A DNA stretch of 64,000 bases from Dickeya oryzae (lineage in GTDB: Bacteria; Pseudomonadota; Gammaproteobacteria; Enterobacterales; Enterobacteriaceae): contig NZ_ML762924.1 in NCBI RefSeq assembly GCF_009372235.1, forward strand, positions 152,186 through 216,185, in the 5' to 3' direction. Position 1 is the first letter of the stretch. Every line of letters starts with the position of its first letter. The notes under the pieces were generated by a model that was not told the DNA's origin, did not search any database, and saw only the letters and a program-made list of their open reading frames with translations. Position numbers and translations under genes: made by a program. This document shows, one piece after another, positions 25,898 to 35,086 of the stretch.

Positions 25898-25919
25898 AAG
25901 CCCGCTATGCGGCGGGCTT
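25898..25919 (+). terminator. Terminator-like hairpin
   Basis: AAGCCCGC and GCGGGCTT pair around a short loop, flanked by A and T runs, so it could act in both directions. It sits just outside the left end of the yicC island. Confidence 0.6.
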
Positions 25920-25963
25920 ATTGGTTTTTTGATGGTGGGTGATGCGTTGTGAGGTGTTATTCG

Positions 25964-25979
25964 ATATTCTGAATCTGTT
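25964..25979. repeat. Left attachment-site copy (att)
   Basis: 16-bp exact copy of the yicC 3' segment, in the same orientation, not followed by any yicC sequence. Confidence 0.75.
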
Positions 25980-26337
25980 TATTGAATATGAAATAAAAGT
26001 ATTAAAAACTAGCTTGTTAGTATGATTTTGTCTGTGGTTACGGCAGTTTACTACCCGATGTACTACCCGTTTGGAGTAGGCGATTTATAGGCCTGTAGAG
26101 TCGTTATCTGGCTTCATAGGTTAAGGAATGTAACTGGCTATCTGCCTCCAATTCACTCTGATAGTCGGGTCGGTGCCAAGAGCGGACACTAACGATTGTA
26201 CTTTGCTCCCTTTTTGCGAGCATTCGTTAAAACGCCTATTATGCCGAACTATGCAATCTGACGCGCAGCCGCACTATGCTGCACTGGACGTTACCGATAT
26301 GATGGATGCCGAAATTCATTCATCAAAAGGAACTAAA

Positions 26338-26790
26338 ATGACTGACCGGGTGATATTGCAGCGTGAGTTTTCTGAGCTTATGAACGGGCTGCACGGAAGC
26401 ATCTTAAAATATGCTACTGACCGAGCCGAACACCATCAGTGTGAGGTTTATCTGTGCGTGAACAACAAATCACAATGCGATCAAATACTAGAACGCATCT
26501 TTGACAAAAGAGTTGTTAATAAACTTAAATCAAATCAGGTTATCTCCGTTAACGGACAGAAATTGAGCTTATATTCGCCCCTGACTCTGAATAAGAGTTA
26601 TCTGCCGGAAGCTGTGTATTTATTGATGTTCCCCAGCCCTGAACTGCTGAAATCTGTTGAATATCAGGCGAGCCTCAACCCCGTTCATGAAATTATCGTG
26701 TTTACCGAATCAGACGGGCATACAGAGGCTACGGATAACTGGATGTCGGAACATGAGGTTCGCACGCTGGGAACCGGAAAAACAGCCTAA
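26338..26790 (+). CDS. Hypothetical protein of the yicC island
   Basis: 150 residues from an ATG six bases after AAGGA. The open frame extends upstream to 26173 but without a ribosome site. I do not recognise it. No signal peptide or membrane helix; mixed alpha/beta look with a Cys/His stretch HHQCEVYLCVNNKSQC near 37-52. It is the only plus-strand gene of the island and is not part of an operon. Confidence 0.6.
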   Translation: MTDRVILQREFSELMNGLHGSILKYATDRAEHHQCEVYLCVNNKSQCDQILERIFDKRVVNKLKSNQVISVNGQKLSLYSPLTLNKSYLPEAVYLLMFPSPELLKSVEYQASLNPVHEIIVFTESDGHTEATDNWMSEHEVRTLGTGKTA

Positions 26791-26868
26791 TACAAGCCGC
26801 CAGCAGGCGGTTTTCGAGCATATCTTTCTGCGGATCGTTGACAATCCGAGTCGCAGCGTAACCTACCA

Positions 26869-27501
26869 TTACAGTAATTTTCGCTGTTTTTCAGCGACTC
26901 GCTTCGCCTTCATTTCCATTCTGCGGAGATTGGCGCGGGACTTTGATGCGCGAATCTGAACCAGACGTTCCCGAATGGAGACCGCCGGATTGAATCCCCC
27001 TTCCCATGACACATGTTTTATTTTGAATTTTCGACAAATATTCTCTGAGAGTTCGATTACATACAGGCCGTGCTTTGCGTAGAGTTCCTGCCGCTTGGCA
27101 TAATAACCAGTGCAATCTGGCGCATCATCAAAGTAAGAGTCATCAAGGTTTGAAAGTTCACTGATCACCTGTTCACGTTTCGAATCGATGCTATGCAGCC
27201 TGTAAAGCATATCTGCATCCAGATATTTATAGTCACCTTTTACTGATGATAATTGCAGTTCAGGTTTAAAATAGCCTGTTACCTTGTATTCTTTTTCAGG
27301 ATCATAAATACCGTCGTTATAAGACAAGAATTCACACTGAGATATATATTTGTCTAGCACGAATATAAGCTGTATTACTATATGTCGTTCTTCTCTTTTC
27401 CTTTTTTTCCTCTCCCAGATCGCCTCTTTTACTGTGTTAAAAATAAGCGGCCCTGCGATGGCTGCTGCTGCTCCAACTAATGCCCATGTTTCCTTTTCCA
27501 C
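26869..27501 (-). CDS. Hypothetical membrane-anchored protein of the yicC island
   Basis: 210 residues; GTG start with AGGAG five bases upstream. One N-terminal transmembrane helix (about 6-24, ALVGAAAAIAGPLIFNTV), then a basic stretch ERKKRKREER and a mostly helical cytoplasmic domain with a very basic C-terminus. No family recognised. Small single-helix proteins of this style are common on islands, sometimes in defence systems, but nothing specific supports that here. Confidence 0.6.
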   Translation of the reverse strand: MEKETWALVGAAAAIAGPLIFNTVKEAIWERKKRKREERHIVIQLIFVLDKYISQCEFLSYNDGIYDPEKEYKVTGYFKPELQLSSVKGDYKYLDADMLYRLHSIDSKREQVISELSNLDDSYFDDAPDCTGYYAKRQELYAKHGLYVIELSENICRKFKIKHVSWEGGFNPAVSIRERLVQIRASKSRANLRRMEMKAKRVAEKQRKLL

Positions 27502-27738
27502 ATGAACTCCTAACTAAGCTAATCACTGATGATTAAAATCTTATACCGTATGTTCTGGTAGGGCGATATCTGACGCACTGAAGCAGGATATAGAGCACAA
27601 CGATTCGGTAAAACCCTTATAAGACCGAATCGCCTCCTACCCTGCGTTGCTGCTACCATAGACACAATATGCTGTTGACCATAAGCCGCTGTCGATACTA
27701 CATATAGTGTACACAGGCGAACTGTAAGTACACCCGTT

Positions 27739-28533
27739 TTAGTTCCATGCACTTTTTGAGATATCCGGTTTTTCAGTCATCAGCCGGTATTCTTCCGGCG
27801 TCAGGTTATTCAGGGATTCATGAGGCCGCTCGCTGTTGTATTCCGTCAGCCAGCGCTCTGTGATTTCCCTTGCTTCATTCAGCGTCCTGAACAGATAAAA
27901 ATCCAGGATTTCTGTCCGGTACGTCCGGTTAAAACGTTCGATAAAGGCATTTTGCGTCGGCTTGCCCGGCTTAATAAACTCCAGCAATACACCATGCTCT
28001 TCTGCCCACTGTGCCAGCGCCAGCGAGACCAGTTCTGGTCCGTTGTCCATCCGCAGTTTCAGCGGATAACCACGGTTTGCGACGATCCTGTCCAATACCC
28101 TGACCACCCGCTGCGCCGGGATATTCAGATCGATTTCTATCGCGAGAGCCTCGCGGTTAAAGTCATCTACCACATTAAAGGTCCGAAAGCGCCTGCCGCA
28201 GACCAGCGCATCATGCATAAAATCTATCGACCAGCTCTGGTTAAGTGCTTCCGGCGTCACCAGCGGTGCGGGGTTACGCACGGGCAAACGTTGCTTTCCT
28301 TTACGACGAAAATTCAGTTTTAACAGGCAGTAAATACGATGAACGCGTTTATGGTTCCATGCATGTCCCTGCCTGCGTAACTTCTGGAACAACTTCCTGA
28401 AGCCGTAACGCGGATAGCGCTCCGCCATTTCAGTCAATACCTGAATCACCGGCTCATTACGCCGGGTGTCGGGCTGATAAAAATAGACCGTCCTGCTCAA
28501 CGATAACGCCCTGCATGCCTGGCGGATGCTCAT
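27739..28533 (-). CDS. IS3-family transposase OrfB (DDE integrase)
   Basis: 264 residues as an open frame; in active relatives it is made as an OrfAB fusion by -1 frameshifting at the run of seven A just upstream (minus strand). Catalytic triad in place: Asp in SIDFMHD, Asp in RMDNGPE, Glu in NAFIERFNRTYR; the rve fold is complete. The frame is open upstream of the first ATG back to the slippery site. Without an intact OrfA it is unlikely to be produced efficiently. Confidence 0.85.
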   Translation of the reverse strand: MSIRQACRALSLSRTVYFYQPDTRRNEPVIQVLTEMAERYPRYGFRKLFQKLRRQGHAWNHKRVHRIYCLLKLNFRRKGKQRLPVRNPAPLVTPEALNQSWSIDFMHDALVCGRRFRTFNVVDDFNREALAIEIDLNIPAQRVVRVLDRIVANRGYPLKLRMDNGPELVSLALAQWAEEHGVLLEFIKPGKPTQNAFIERFNRTYRTEILDFYLFRTLNEAREITERWLTEYNSERPHESLNNLTPEEYRLMTEKPDISKSAWN

Positions 28534-28583
28534 CGCAAACTGTGCGGTCAGATAACTGACGAGCTCACGCTTTATCGCGGGTT

Positions 28584-28850
28584 TTAAAGCTTTTTTTCAA
28601 TGACATCCTTGAGTGCGCGGCACTCCAGACTCAGATCGGCAAACATCTGTTTCAGACGCCGGTTTTCGTCCTCCAGCTCTTTCATCTTTTTGATATCAGA
28701 GGCTTCCATACCGCCAAACTTTGCTTTCCAGTTGTAATACGAAGCCTCGGATATTCCCGCTTCGCGGCAAACGTCTTTGACGGTCCGTCCGGCTTCAACG
28801 GACTTCAGAACGGCGATGATCTGGTGTTCGGTAAATCAGGCTTTGCGCAT
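28584..28850 (-). pseudogene. IS3-family OrfA with a nonsense mutation
   Basis: From ATG at 28850 the frame reads MRKA, TGA, FTEHQIIAVLKS and continues as a complete OrfA helix-turn-helix plus leucine-zipper protein to TAA at 28584. Relatives have Arg at the stop position (CGA to TGA, one change). Nothing else is broken. A GAAAAAAAGC slippery run lies just before its end. Confidence 0.85.
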
Positions 28851-29096
28851 GGCGATCTCCTCAGGGGACATAATCAGTATGTCGGAAGATCTCTAAAAGT
28901 GAATGGTTCGGTTTACCGGGATACTTACAAGTCGACAATTGGTGCAAGGCTGAGATCAGAAGCTATACAAAACAAAAAATGAAGATAGCCGCCGCAAGGC
29001 GGCTAATGGGGGTGTACTTAAACTTGAATAAGTACACCTTTAAGTACACGTAGAACATGCGCTGTAGTGATACATCATGAGACTATATAAAACAAA

Positions 29097-29124
29097 AAAG
29101 GCCATGATTTACAATGGCCTTTTT
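29097..29124. terminator. Terminator-like hairpin
   Basis: AAAGGCCAT and ATGGCCTTT pair around an 8-base loop with flanking A and T runs, usable in either direction. It lies between the IS and yicC and would stop yicC transcription. The rest of 28930-29168 holds another short hairpin (AGCCGCC-GCAA-GGCGGCT) and AGTACAC repeats but no gene. Confidence 0.7.
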
Positions 29125-29168
29125 ATCCTGACGAGACTTAGTGAGACAACGCGAGATCGCGTGAAACG

Positions 29169-30032
29169 TTACTCAATATTCTGAATCTGTTCCCGCATCT
29201 GCTCAATCAGCACTTTCAGTTCGATGGCGGAGGCGGTGACGTCGGCGTTGATGGATTTGGAACCCAGCGTGTTCGATTCGCGGTTGAATTCCTGCATCAT
29301 AAAGTCCAGACGGCGGCCGACGGCTTCCTGCTTGTTGAGGATTTTGTAGGTTTCCCGCACGTGGGCTTCCAGCCGGTCGAGTTCTTCGGCCACGTCGATG
29401 CGTTGCGCCATCAGCACCAGCTCTTGTTCCAGCCGGTTGCCATCGAGCTGCACCTGCGCTTCTTCCAGCTTGCTTTGCAGTTTTTCCCGTTGCCACTGCA
29501 GAATGTTCGGCATGTGGGCGCGGACTTTGGCGACTTCGGCGCTGACGCCGACCAGGCGCTGTTCAATCAACGCCTTGAGCGCGTTGCCTTCGCTTTCGCG
29601 GGCGAGGATAAAGTCATCCAGCGCGGCTTCCAGCGCCTGCATCAGTTCTGTGCTGATGGCATCCAGATCCTGTTCCTGTGCCGACATCACTCCCGGCCAA
29701 CGCAGCACGTCGAGTGGGTTGACCTCGCCTTCGTCACTTTGCATTTTCACCCAGTTCGCCGCCGCGACCAGTTGTTTGGCCAGTGACTCGTTGAGGATCA
29801 ATTGCCCCTGTGAGCGTGGGTCCAGATCAAAACGCAGGCCACATTCGATTTTGCCTCGGGTCAGACGGTTGCGGATGCGTTCACGGATTACCGGCTCCAG
29901 GCTTCGGAATTGTTCGGGTAAACGGATGTAGGTTTCCAGATAACGCTGGTTTACGGAGCGCAGCTCCCAGGCGGCGCTGCCCCATTCACCCTTGATTTCT
30001 CGCCGGGCGTAAGCGGTCATGCTACGAATCAT
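29169..30032 (-). CDS. yicC: YicC-family endoribonuclease/RNA-decay protein
   Basis: 287 residues from the ATG at 30032, the same length as E. coli YicC; the longer frame is discarded. Typical N-terminus MIRSMTAYARRE and C-terminal DUF1732 block with RLDFMMQEFNRESNTLGSKS are present. YicC is a widely conserved protein tied to RNA turnover (endoribonuclease activity, and decay of the small RNA RyhB with PNPase). Its 3' end is the integration site of the island to its left, and the coding sequence is kept intact by the duplicated end. Confidence 0.92.
   Translation of the reverse strand: MIRSMTAYARREIKGEWGSAAWELRSVNQRYLETYIRLPEQFRSLEPVIRERIRNRLTRGKIECGLRFDLDPRSQGQLILNESLAKQLVAAANWVKMQSDEGEVNPLDVLRWPGVMSAQEQDLDAISTELMQALEAALDDFILARESEGNALKALIEQRLVGVSAEVAKVRAHMPNILQWQREKLQSKLEEAQVQLDGNRLEQELVLMAQRIDVAEELDRLEAHVRETYKILNKQEAVGRRLDFMMQEFNRESNTLGSKSINADVTASAIELKVLIEQMREQIQNIE
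29176..29191. repeat. Right attachment-site copy (att) inside yicC
   Basis: ATATTCTGAATCTGTT, codons for the last residues of YicC, repeated exactly at 25964-25979. Confidence 0.75.
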
Positions 30033-30161
30033 CGGTGCATACCTGTTAAGAAGTGATGAGGTAATTATAACGGGCGCTTTACTAAAAGCGACAGCGGTAA
30101 CGGGCTGACAAATCACAGCTTCCGGCCGGGCAGTGCCGTGGCCGGAAACGTAAGGAGGGAA

Positions 30162-31070
30162 TCAGGCGGCGTCCAGCAGCGGCTGGCACTGGCTGGCGAG
30201 CTCACGGCACTTACTTTTCAGTACCTGTTTGAGTTGCAGGATCTCGCGGGATTGCGGGATATCGCGGCGGCTTATCAGCATCACTTCGAACGGCAGTGGC
30301 TGGCTGATGGGCACGATTTTGAGCTGGTCGGCGTAACGACGGGCGGTGAACAGGTCGACAATACCGGTGCCGCCACCTGCCAGCACCATGTCGGCTATCA
30401 CCGAATAGGTTTTGATGTACAGCGACGCGGCGGGTTTAAGGCGGCGATCATGCAGTGCGCGATGTACCACCTGGCCCAGCGGGTCTTGCTGTTGCATCAT
30501 CAACAGGTTGTTGTGGCACAGCCATTCCAGCGATACCGGCCCTTGTTGCGGGCTGTCTTTCGGCAGTATCGCCACCATACGTGACTGGCACAGCGGTTCG
30601 GCCAGTAAATCCGGCGGCACCTGCTGGCCGAACACCAGCGCCAGGTCGAGCTGGTGCTGCTGAATATTCTGGCACAGGGTGCTGAAGTGCTCGGTGACCA
30701 GCTCGATGTTCATGAGCGGCACCTGCTGCTGGAACTCGACCATCGCCGGGGCGACAATCATCTGGCCGAAGGCGTGAGCCGCACCCAACCGCATGGTTTC
30801 GCACTGGCCTTTGCGAATGTTCTCAGTCAGGCGGGAAATCGCCTGCAACTGGCTGTAGAGCTGTTCTATCTCCGGCATCAGCCGTTGCCCTTCCACCGTG
30901 GGGACCAGGCCTTGCGAACGCCGTTCGAACAGCGCGAATCCCAATTGCTGTTCGGCGTGATTCAGCACACGGCTGACGTTGGGTTGAGAAACGTTGAGTA
31001 GCCTTGCTGCGCCGCTGATGGTGCCGGCCTGAACGATCGCCTGAAAGACTTCGATGTGGCGTAAACGCAT
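30162..31070 (-). CDS. LysR-family transcriptional regulator
   Basis: 302 residues from the ATG at 31070; N-terminal winged helix-turn-helix (1-60, GTISGAARLLNVSQPNVSRVL) and the usual two-lobed effector domain. It lies 127 bases downstream of the dipeptidase gene on the same strand, and opposite the divergent dipeptide-transport operon. By position it is the likely regulator of both. The effector could be a peptide or D-amino acid, but that is a guess. Confidence 0.85.
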   Translation of the reverse strand: MRLRHIEVFQAIVQAGTISGAARLLNVSQPNVSRVLNHAEQQLGFALFERRSQGLVPTVEGQRLMPEIEQLYSQLQAISRLTENIRKGQCETMRLGAAHAFGQMIVAPAMVEFQQQVPLMNIELVTEHFSTLCQNIQQHQLDLALVFGQQVPPDLLAEPLCQSRMVAILPKDSPQQGPVSLEWLCHNNLLMMQQQDPLGQVVHRALHDRRLKPAASLYIKTYSVIADMVLAGGGTGIVDLFTARRYADQLKIVPISQPLPFEVMLISRRDIPQSREILQLKQVLKSKCRELASQCQPLLDAA

Positions 31071-31197
31071 AACCTGAGTCCTGTATATGGTGTGTTCCCG
31101 ACCGGCCCGATGGAGCACGATCCAACGTATAAACAAGCAAAATTCACGCCAGATAATTGAAAAACGCGGTGCAACCGCTGTAAGCCGCGGCCGCTGG

Positions 31198-32280
31198 CTA
31201 TTCGCCCCAGGTGGCTTCCAGCACACGCAACCAGTTGCCGTAACAGATTTTCTCCAGAAGAGTGCGTGAGTAGCCCCGTCTGGCCAGTGCCTGCACCAAA
31301 ATGGGGAAACCGGCCACGTCCTTCATGTCTCCGGGGATGGTGGTGCCATCCAGATCGGAACCGAAGCCGACGCCATTTTCTCCCAGTTTTTCCAGCAGAT
31401 ACTCCACATGGCGGACGATCTCCTGCACCGTGGCAGCCGGGTCTTTACGGCCGTCGGCGCGCAGGAAGGAGGTACCAAAATTGACGCCGACAAACCCGTC
31501 GCGTTCGCGAATCGCCGCCAGTTGGCTGTCCGTCAGGTTGCGCGACTGGGCGCACAAAGCGTGGGCATTGGAGTGGCTGGCTACCAGTGGTGCATCGGAA
31601 ACCGCTGCCGTTTGCCAGAAGCCTTTTTCATCCATGTGGGAGAGGTCCACCAGAATGCGTTTGGCGTTGCAGGCGCGTACCAGTCGCAGCCCGGCATCGG
31701 TCAGGCCGTCGCCGGTGTCTGGGGAGGAAGGAAAGCGAAACGGCACCCCCTGACCGAAGATATTCGGCCTGCTCCACAACGGCCCCAGGCTGCGCAGCCC
31801 AGAGGCGTAGAGAATATCCAGCAGATCCAGGTCGGCATCCAGCATCTCGGCACCTTCAATGTGCATCACGGCGGCCACCACACCGTCTGCCATGCAGCGG
31901 CGGATATCCGCCACGCTGCGGCAGACTCGCAGTTGCCCGTCAGACGCCGCTTCAAGACGTAACAGGGTGGAGAGCATCCAGAAGCTGATGTCACGCGCTT
32001 GCGCCATCGACGGGGTCGTTAATGAAACGTTACCACCTGGTATGGATGTTGCATCACCGTTGGCAGAGGGAACGTAGGTGGCGAACAGGCCGCCAGCGAA
32101 TCCGCCCTGCCGGATCCGGGGCAGGTCAATGTGACCTTGCGACGGCCCGTTCAGAAAGGCATCGGTCGGATTATCGCGATGAAGCCGCCACAGACGTGAT
32201 AACACGTCGTTGTGACCATCAAAGACAGGGAGTGCGGCGTGCTGCTCAAGCGGCTTGTCTGACACAGGCGAATCTGACAT
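31198..32280 (-). CDS. Membrane-dipeptidase-like enzyme (peptidase family M19)
   Basis: Renal-dipeptidase family, 360 residues from the ATG at 32280; an ATG at 32394 would add 38 residues, and neither has a good ribosome site. Zinc ligands: His23 and Asp25 (DGHNDV), the bridging Glu in MHIEGAEM, His in DLSHMDEKG and His in ASHSNAHAL, with a late Asp in GSDLDG. M19 enzymes hydrolyse dipeptides and accept D-residues at the C-terminal side. Divergent from a dipeptide importer operon that ends in a D-aminopeptidase-like gene. Probably cytoplasmic: no signal peptide. Confidence 0.85.
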   Translation of the reverse strand: MSDSPVSDKPLEQHAALPVFDGHNDVLSRLWRLHRDNPTDAFLNGPSQGHIDLPRIRQGGFAGGLFATYVPSANGDATSIPGGNVSLTTPSMAQARDISFWMLSTLLRLEAASDGQLRVCRSVADIRRCMADGVVAAVMHIEGAEMLDADLDLLDILYASGLRSLGPLWSRPNIFGQGVPFRFPSSPDTGDGLTDAGLRLVRACNAKRILVDLSHMDEKGFWQTAAVSDAPLVASHSNAHALCAQSRNLTDSQLAAIRERDGFVGVNFGTSFLRADGRKDPAATVQEIVRHVEYLLEKLGENGVGFGSDLDGTTIPGDMKDVAGFPILVQALARRGYSRTLLEKICYGNWLRVLEATWGE

Positions 32281-32480
32281 GGATGAAGTACCGATACTGG
32301 ATTGAAGGAAAATGATTTTCTGAGATGGAACCTGATGTGCACCTTCCTGGTGCAGGTCATTCAGGCGGAGAAATTTTGTTCGCCGCGTCACCATTTAAGC
32401 CAGCGCCCGTGATGTCTGTCAAGCCGCAAAAAGAAAAAATATCTTTTTTTATATTTTAAAATCAGACACTTGGGGGATTA

Positions 32481-34076
32481 ATGGTTACCAGAAGACGTTT
32501 TCTTGCCGGTTGCGCGACCGTACCTTTCCTGTCCTGGCTTAATGTGAACACCGCGTTTGCCGATACGCCGCCCTCAATACTGGTGATGGCGATGCAGCTT
32601 GATAACATGACCAGTCTCGACCCGCAGGAAGGGTTCGAGGCGGTGGGAACGGAAATTATCGGCAATCTCTATCAGCGTCTGGTGATGCCGAACCCAGCCA
32701 ATCCGCAAGAGGTGATTGGCGATCTGGCTGTCAGTTGGGAAGTGGCCAATGACAGCAAAACGTTCACTTTTCACCTCAACCCGAAAGCCCAATTCGCTGA
32801 TGGCTCGCCGGTGAGCGCCACCGATGCGGCCTTCTCGCTGCAACGCGCGGTGAAGCTGGATAAAAGCCCGGCGTTCATCATCAACCAGTTCGGCTTTACC
32901 AAAGACAATGTCGAGCAGCACATTACCGCACCAGATGACAGCACGCTGGTGATAAACCTCGACAAACCCGCGGCGGAAACCTTCCTGTTGTATTGCCTGT
33001 CAGCCCCGGTGGGCAGCATCGTGCAGAAAAAAGCCGCACTGGCGAATCAGCAAAACGACGATCTGGGTAACCAGTGGCTGAAGCAGAATAGCGCCGGTTC
33101 CGGCCCGTTCTCACTGGTGAGCTGGAAGGCCAGCGAAAGCATCATTTTGCAGAAAAACGATCACTTCCCGGCGAACAATGCCTTCAAACGCGTGCTGATT
33201 AAACACATTGTTGACCCGTCCGCCCAGTTGCTGATGCTGCAAAAAGGGGACGTGGATATCGCCCGCAACCTGACCACCGAGCAGATCCGACCGCTGGTGA
33301 ACGACAGCAACTACCATTTGGTACGCCAGAGCATCGCCAGCGTGATGTTGCTGTCTTGCAATACCGCCAACGAGTTCCTGAAAAAGCCGCAGGTATGGCA
33401 GGCTATCAAGTGGGCGCTGGACTACGATAGCATCCAGAAAAACATTCTGCCGCTCACGCACAAAGTGCATCAGAGCTTCCTGCCGGGCGGCTTCCCGGCG
33501 GCGCTGGACGATAACCCGTTCCACCTGGATGTCGCTAAAGCCAAAGCGTTGCTGAAAGACGCCGGTTATCCCGATGGTTTTGACATTACTCTGGATCACT
33601 ACTCCGCGCAGCCGTACCCGGATATCGCGCAGGCGATCCAGACTCAGTTGGGCGCTATCGGCATCCGCGTGAAACTGATCGCGGCGGAAAACCGTCAGGT
33701 GTTGACCAAAATGCGCGCCCGCCAGCAGCAACTGGCGCTGACCGCGTGGGGGGCCGACTATTTTGACCCGAACTCCAACGCCGAAGCGTTTTGCATCAAC
33801 ACCGACAACAGCGATGGTGCGCGCAACCGCACGCTGGCGTGGCGTTGCAACTGGTCGGATGAAAAATTCAATCAGTTGACCGAGCAGGCGCTGCATGAGC
33901 AGGACCCGGCCAAACGCATCGCGCTGTACGAAACCCTGCAACGTCACCACCGTGAGCAGAGCCCGTTCACACTGATGATGCAGGATGAAAAAACGCTGGC
34001 CTGTCGCAAGAATCTCAGTGACGTCACCATGACGGTCTTAAGCAAGGTGCCTTACCAGCAGGTGAAGAAAGCCTGA
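32481..34076 (+). CDS. Dipeptide/oligopeptide-binding protein (Tat-exported)
   Basis: Periplasmic solute-binding protein of the SBP_bac_5 (DppA/OppA) family, 531 residues. The N-terminus TRRRFLAGC with hydrophobic core and AFA cleavage site looks like a twin-arginine signal, unusual for this family. The conserved binding-protein blocks VGDLAVSWE-like, FADGSPVSATDAAFSLQRAV and GSGPFSLVSWK are present. First gene of a six-gene operon; the ATG of the next gene overlaps its stop (TGATG). Ligand probably short peptides, perhaps with D-residues judging by the enzymes around it. Confidence 0.88.
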   Translation: MVTRRRFLAGCATVPFLSWLNVNTAFADTPPSILVMAMQLDNMTSLDPQEGFEAVGTEIIGNLYQRLVMPNPANPQEVIGDLAVSWEVANDSKTFTFHLNPKAQFADGSPVSATDAAFSLQRAVKLDKSPAFIINQFGFTKDNVEQHITAPDDSTLVINLDKPAAETFLLYCLSAPVGSIVQKKAALANQQNDDLGNQWLKQNSAGSGPFSLVSWKASESIILQKNDHFPANNAFKRVLIKHIVDPSAQLLMLQKGDVDIARNLTTEQIRPLVNDSNYHLVRQSIASVMLLSCNTANEFLKKPQVWQAIKWALDYDSIQKNILPLTHKVHQSFLPGGFPAALDDNPFHLDVAKAKALLKDAGYPDGFDITLDHYSAQPYPDIAQAIQTQLGAIGIRVKLIAAENRQVLTKMRARQQQLALTAWGADYFDPNSNAEAFCINTDNSDGARNRTLAWRCNWSDEKFNQLTEQALHEQDPAKRIALYETLQRHHREQSPFTLMMQDEKTLACRKNLSDVTMTVLSKVPYQQVKKA

Positions 34077-35086
34077 TGCAGATACTGATTCGTTTTTGCA
34101 GTACGCTCGGCAGCCTGTTGTTGACCCTGTTGGGGCTTTCGGTACTGACCTTTTTCATCGGTCGGATTATGCCGACTGATCCGGTGCTGGCCGCCGTTGG
34201 GGACAACGCCCCGCAGGCGGTGGTGGAGCGGGTGCGTCAGGAAATGGGGCTGGATCAGCCCCTGTGGGTGCAATACGGTCACTACCTGAACCAACTGCTG
34301 CACGGCGATTTAGGTCGATCGGTGCTGACCTCTAACCCGGTCACCACCGATATTGCTCGCTATTTCCCTGCCACGCTGGAGCTGGCGACGGCGGCGATCA
34401 TCGTCGCGGCGCTGGTCGGCATTCCGCTTGGGGTGTGGGCGGCGGTGCGCCAGGGGCGCTGGGTCGATCAGGTGATTCGCGTCATCTGTCTGGCGGGTCA
34501 TTCACTGCCGGTGTTTGTGCTGGCGTTACTCAGCCTGCTGGTGTTCTATGCGGTGCTGGGCATTGCGCCGGGGCCGGGGCGGCAGGACATCCTCTTTCAG
34601 GACATGGTGCCGCATGTGACCGGGTTGCTGACGGTGGATTCGCTACTGGCGGGTGACTATGACGCACTGCGTGACGCGCTGGCGCACATGGTGCAGCCGG
34701 TGCTGATTCTGGCGTATTTCAGCATGGCGTATATCACTCGTATGACCCGCACCTTCATGCTTAACGCACTCAGCGGCGAGTTTGTGATCACCGCCCGCGC
34801 CAAAGGGTTATCGTCCCGTCGGGTGGTCTGGCGGCACGCGTTCCCCACGGTAGCGGTACAGCTGGTCACCGTACTGGCATTGACCTACGCCGGGCTGCTC
34901 GAAGGTGCGGTAGTGACAGAAAACGTCTTCTCCTGGCCGGGGTTGGGCCAATACCTCACCACCGCGTTGCTCAACGCAGACATGAACCCCGTGGTGGGTG
35001 CCACGTTGCTGGTAGGCGCGGCCTATGTGCTGCTGAACCTGCTGGCTGACATTCTCTATCGACTTTTGGATCCCCGCGTAACATGA
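34076..35086 (+). CDS. Peptide ABC transporter permease (DppB type)
   Basis: 336 residues, six predicted membrane helices starting near residue 12. The inner-membrane ABC-contact (EAA) loop is GEFVITARAKGLSSRRVVWRHA, typical of DppB/OppB. The periplasmic segment after TM1 has the LGLDQPLWVQY-like stretch of the family. Overlaps the next gene by four bases (ATGA). Confidence 0.9.
   Translation: MQILIRFCSTLGSLLLTLLGLSVLTFFIGRIMPTDPVLAAVGDNAPQAVVERVRQEMGLDQPLWVQYGHYLNQLLHGDLGRSVLTSNPVTTDIARYFPATLELATAAIIVAALVGIPLGVWAAVRQGRWVDQVIRVICLAGHSLPVFVLALLSLLVFYAVLGIAPGPGRQDILFQDMVPHVTGLLTVDSLLAGDYDALRDALAHMVQPVLILAYFSMAYITRMTRTFMLNALSGEFVITARAKGLSSRRVVWRHAFPTVAVQLVTVLALTYAGLLEGAVVTENVFSWPGLGQYLTTALLNADMNPVVGATLLVGAAYVLLNLLADILYRLLDPRVT

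Larger units (their letters stand above)
27723..28929 (-). mobile_element. IS3-family insertion sequence (about 1.2 kb), damaged
   Basis: Two overlapping frames encode the OrfA/OrfB transposase of the IS407-like group. Ends are imperfect inverted repeats beginning TGTAAGTA on both sides (27723 reading right, 28929 reading left). No matching target duplication is seen in the flanks, suggesting age or recombination. orfA carries a nonsense codon, so the element is probably not active by itself. Confidence 0.75.
25964..29191. mobile_element. Integrative island at the 3' end of yicC
   Basis: The last bases of yicC (ATATTCTGAATCTGTT at 29176-29191) recur at 25964-25979; with flanks 22 of 24 bases match. 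The 3.2 kb between them is AT-richer than its surroundings and carries two unknown genes and an IS3-family element. Duplication of a gene's 3' end is the hallmark of tyrosine-recombinase integration, and yicC is a known target for mobilisable islands in Vibrio. No integrase remains visible, so this is a remnant or a non-autonomous element. Confidence 0.7.

Noticed and set aside
25898-25919. tRNA or tRNA fragment as integration site beside the hairpin
   Set aside because: No cloverleaf or CCA-type 3' end could be read; the duplicated yicC end explains the insertion better.
27719-28933. Target-site duplication around the IS3-family element
   Set aside because: The bases flanking both ends do not match in 3 or 4 positions.
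33111-33950. Long antisense frame opposite the peptide-binding protein gene
   Set aside because: Shadow of a GC-rich coding strand; biased composition and no start site. The same holds for the long antisense frames at 29361-29931, 53039-53818 and 56836-57606.
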